Both the position numbers and the translations under genes were made by a program. Of a DNA stretch of 15,276 bases, positions 13,387 to 15,276 are shown piece by piece. Within the stretch, counting starts at the first letter, position 1, and each line of letters starts with the position of its first letter. A model generated the notes under the pieces. That model saw nothing but the letters and a program-made list of their open reading frames with translations, searched no databases and was not told where the DNA came from. The DNA comes from an uncultured Nitrospira sp. (lineage in GTDB: Bacteria > Nitrospirota > Nitrospiria > Nitrospirales > UBA8639). The DNA is taken from NCBI GenBank assembly GCA_902500695.1, contig CABVRQ010000036.1:20020-35295 (forward strand), in the 5' to 3' direction.

Positions 13387-13701
13387 ATGCTCGAATCCTT
13401 CACACATACATTCCTGGCCATGTCGTTTGAAGAACTCCTCTGGATCGGCTTTGGGTTTTTCGGGCAGGGTATTTTTTTCTCACGCTGGCTGGTGCAATGG
13501 GTGGTGTCGGAACGCAACGAGGAAAGCCAAATTCCCATGTCGTTCTGGTACATGAGCCTGGTTGGGAGTGTGATTGTGCTCACCTATGCCATTCATATCG
13601 CCGACCTGGTCTTCATGGCCGGTCAAAGCGTCGGCACCGTGGTGTATGTCCGCAATATCATGCTGCTCCATCAAGCTAATAAGCGAGTCGTGAGTGGATA
13701 G
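13387..13701 (+). CDS. LAB_N domain membrane protein (lipid A biosynthesis N-terminal-like)
   Basis: This small protein of 104 residues has about three membrane segments: LLWIGFGFFGQGIFFSRWLV, FWYMSLVGSVIVLTYAIHI and LVFMAGQSVGTVVYVRNIML. It carries the LAB_N (PF07578) signature, including FFGQGIFFSRWLVQWVVSER, then IPMSFWYMSLVGS and a C-terminal YVRN. The domain was named from fusions with lipid A enzymes, but its own activity is not established; I recall it being grouped with PQ-loop/MtN3-like membrane proteins. Two in-frame ATGs (13387 and 13420) are possible starts; neither has a Shine-Dalgarno, and 13420 (MSFEELLWIGFG) still keeps the whole domain. It overlaps the start of the GT39 gene, so the two are probably coupled. 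Confidence 0.85.
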   Translation: MLESFTHTFLAMSFEELLWIGFGFFGQGIFFSRWLVQWVVSERNEESQIPMSFWYMSLVGSVIVLTYAIHIADLVFMAGQSVGTVVYVRNIMLLHQANKRVVSG

Positions 13702-15276
13702 CCCTCACACTCACGCTCTCCTTCCGCCTTCTCTACGCTCTTCAATAACGCAATCTCCTCTATTCCAGGTGGTGTGTGTGCTGCTCTTGGCTGCCTGGTT
13801 ATTGGGAGTAGAGGGCGGATGGCTCTTTGGTCCGGACCTGGGCGCGCTGGGGTTGACGGATCGGGATGAGGGGAGCAATGCGGAAGCGGCCAGGGAAATG
13901 TTGGAGACCGGTGATTGGATTTCCCCTACTCTCAACTATGAACCTCGCTATGCCAAACCGGCCTTTGTGTATTGGCTCATCAGCGGGTCGTATTCGCTGT
14001 TCGGCATCAATGAATTTGCCGCGCGGTTGCCCTCGGCCCTATCAGGTCTCTGCCTCCTGTTCCTGCAATATGTGTTTGTTCGAAGGTGGGCTGGCCCCAC
14101 TGTGGCCATTTTCGCGTCGTGCATGTTGCTGCTGAATTTGGAGTTTTTAGGAATCAATCGCATGGTGCTGACCGATCCGGAATTGGTCGTGTTCACCACA
14201 TTGGCCGGCTATAGCTTTTGGCACGCGCTCCACCATGAACAGACTAAGCGCTGGCTTTTCGCCATCTTTTATCTGGCCATGGGATTTGGCATGTTGGTCA
14301 AGGGGCCCGTGGGCATTATCATTCCGTTGGTGGGGGTGATTCCCTATCTCACCCTGACGCGCCAATGGGGAACATTCTGGCAACGGGGTTTTCCCCTTGT
14401 CGGAGTCGTTTTGGTTGCCGCAGTCGCGGCTCCCTGGTATGTGATGATGTTTCAAATACATGGGGATGCCTATTGGGCCGCAGCACAGGCCAATACCACC
14501 GGCCGGTTCATGAATCCCATGGAAGGTCATGGGGGTACGCTCTTGTTTTATGTGCCGGTGCTGTTGATTGGATTGTTCCCATGGAGTGCCTTTCTCCCTT
14601 CCGTGTTGTATCACACGTTAAAACCCTCGAAAGCGTTCTGGCAGGGACAAGCTCCTGCCACGCAAGAGCAACATTTGGAGTGTTTCCTGAGCCTGTGGGT
14701 GGTGGGGTTGTTACTGTTCTTTACCTTCTCGGCCACGCGCCTGCCCCATTACATCTACCCTCTGTTTCCAGCGGCAGCCCTGCTGGTCGCCCTATGGTGG
14801 AAGCGTTTCTTGACAGAAGATACGCCGGTTGGACTGACCGCTTCCACTCGTGTCCTCATCGGGGTGGGATACCTCTTGGGCATCGCGATGATGTTTGTGC
14901 CGGCGGTCTTTCAGTTGTTCATGAAGCAAATTGCCAAGGAATTCCCGGCCGCGGCCAACGTGGACCTGGCGTGGCTTCCATTGCTGGTAGGCCTCGTCAT
15001 GGTGGTGGGCACGATGCTCATGCGTCAGTGCATGCGATCTGACACCAAGCGCCATCTGGCTTTATGGGTGGGATGCGGAATGATGCTGATCTTTACGGTA
15101 TTGGTCGCGCGAGGAGGACTCTCAATTTACCAACAGTATTTCATCGGACCCCCGCAGGAATTAGCCGTTATCGCCGGCTATAACCTGGGCCCGGATGACC
15201 GATTGATACAATTCGGGCGAAAGCGCCCATCCCTCAGTTTTTATGCCAAACACAAAGTGTACTTTCTTGGGGTGAA
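13694..15276 (+). CDS. GT39/ArnT-like membrane glycosyltransferase (C-terminus beyond window)
   Basis: The open frame runs through 527 codons to the window edge without a stop. It encodes a multi-spanning membrane protein of the PMT_2/ArnT type, which uses a polyprenyl-phosphate sugar to glycosylate lipid or protein on the outer face of the inner membrane. The N-terminal loop after the first helix has the family motif TDRDEGSNAEAAREMLETGD (55-74), with D58/E59 as the likely catalytic acidic pair, then YAKPAFVYWLISGSY and EFAARLPSAL. Later, VKGPVGIIIP and TRLPHYIYPLFPAAALL are also typical. The start chosen is GTG 13694, overlapping the LAB_N stop by 8 nt; GTG codons at 13769, 13772 and 13778 are alternatives. 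None has a clear Shine-Dalgarno. The target is unknown; lipid A is only one option. Confidence 0.88.
   Translation, partial: MDSPHTHALLPPSLRSSITQSPLFQVVCVLLLAAWLLGVEGGWLFGPDLGALGLTDRDEGSNAEAAREMLETGDWISPTLNYEPRYAKPAFVYWLISGSYSLFGINEFAARLPSALSGLCLLFLQYVFVRRWAGPTVAIFASCMLLLNLEFLGINRMVLTDPELVVFTTLAGYSFWHALHHEQTKRWLFAIFYLAMGFGMLVKGPVGIIIPLVGVIPYLTLTRQWGTFWQRGFPLVGVVLVAAVAAPWYVMMFQIHGDAYWAAAQANTTGRFMNPMEGHGGTLLFYVPVLLIGLFPWSAFLPSVLYHTLKPSKAFWQGQAPATQEQHLECFLSLWVVGLLLFFTFSATRLPHYIYPLFPAAALLVALWWKRFLTEDTPVGLTASTRVLIGVGYLLGIAMMFVPAVFQLFMKQIAKEFPAAANVDLAWLPLLVGLVMVVGTMLMRQCMRSDTKRHLALWVGCGMMLIFTVLVARGGLSIYQQYFIGPPQELAVIAGYNLGPDDRLIQFGRKRPSLSFYAKHKVYFLGV

Noticed and set aside
14147..14614. 155-codon minus-strand frame, His/Gln-rich, inside the GT39 gene
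   Set aside because: It is the antisense reading of hydrophobic codons, which commonly yields such His/Gln-rich open frames. No promoter or ribosome site supports it.
14365..15042. 225-codon plus-strand frame inside the GT39 gene
   Set aside because: The overlapping frame gives a continuous multi-spanning GT39 protein with family motifs on both sides, so there is no frameshift. The alternative product has no recognisable features.

Overview
The window is ordinary-looking bacterial chromosome of moderate GC content with dense housekeeping genes. The gene order alaC-hom-thrC-(ApgM-like)-lysC-cimA, the TIGR00977-type citramalate synthase, the ihfA-merR-tRNA-Pro cluster and the general protein character suggest a Nitrospira-like member of the Nitrospirota. 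That is an inference from remembered gene order and could equally point to a deltaproteobacterial relative. I see no insertion sequences, phage genes or CRISPR array.

Left end, minus strand (1-2924): pdxJ (pyridoxine 5'-phosphate synthase) is followed by nnr (bifunctional NAD(P)HX repair enzyme) and tsaE (ATPase for the t6A tRNA modification, cut by the window edge). The nnr stop codon is followed in the same frame by the open frame of tsaE, whose start is unclear.

Centre, plus strand (3066-10947): a well-formed sigma70 promoter with a 12-bp palindrome just after the expected transcription start leads into six close-packed genes, alaC-hom-thrC-apgM-like-lysC-cimA. Together they cover aspartokinase, homoserine dehydrogenase, threonine synthase, the first step of the citramalate route to isoleucine, and alanine formation. 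The classical homoserine kinase (ThrB) is missing from the set. Where it would be expected sits an ApgM-family protein that has lost nearly all the catalytic and metal-binding residues of phosphoglycerate mutases. This is the most interesting item in the window. lysC also carries an internal start site resembling that of the alpha/beta aspartokinases.

Middle right (11004-12275): an IHF-alpha-like DNA-bending protein, a small MerR-type regulator and a tRNA-Pro(GGG) lie in a row on the plus strand. They are followed by a short helical hypothetical protein on the minus strand with an excellent ribosome binding site.

Right end, plus strand (12410-15276): a promoter and a possible 11-codon leader peptide precede a three-gene cassette. 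It encodes a DPM1/ArnC-like GT2 glycosyltransferase, a small LAB_N membrane protein, and an ArnT/PMT-like GT39-type membrane glycosyltransferase that runs off the window. The cassette looks like a polyprenyl-phosphate-sugar pathway: make the lipid-linked sugar, perhaps flip it, then transfer it outside the inner membrane.
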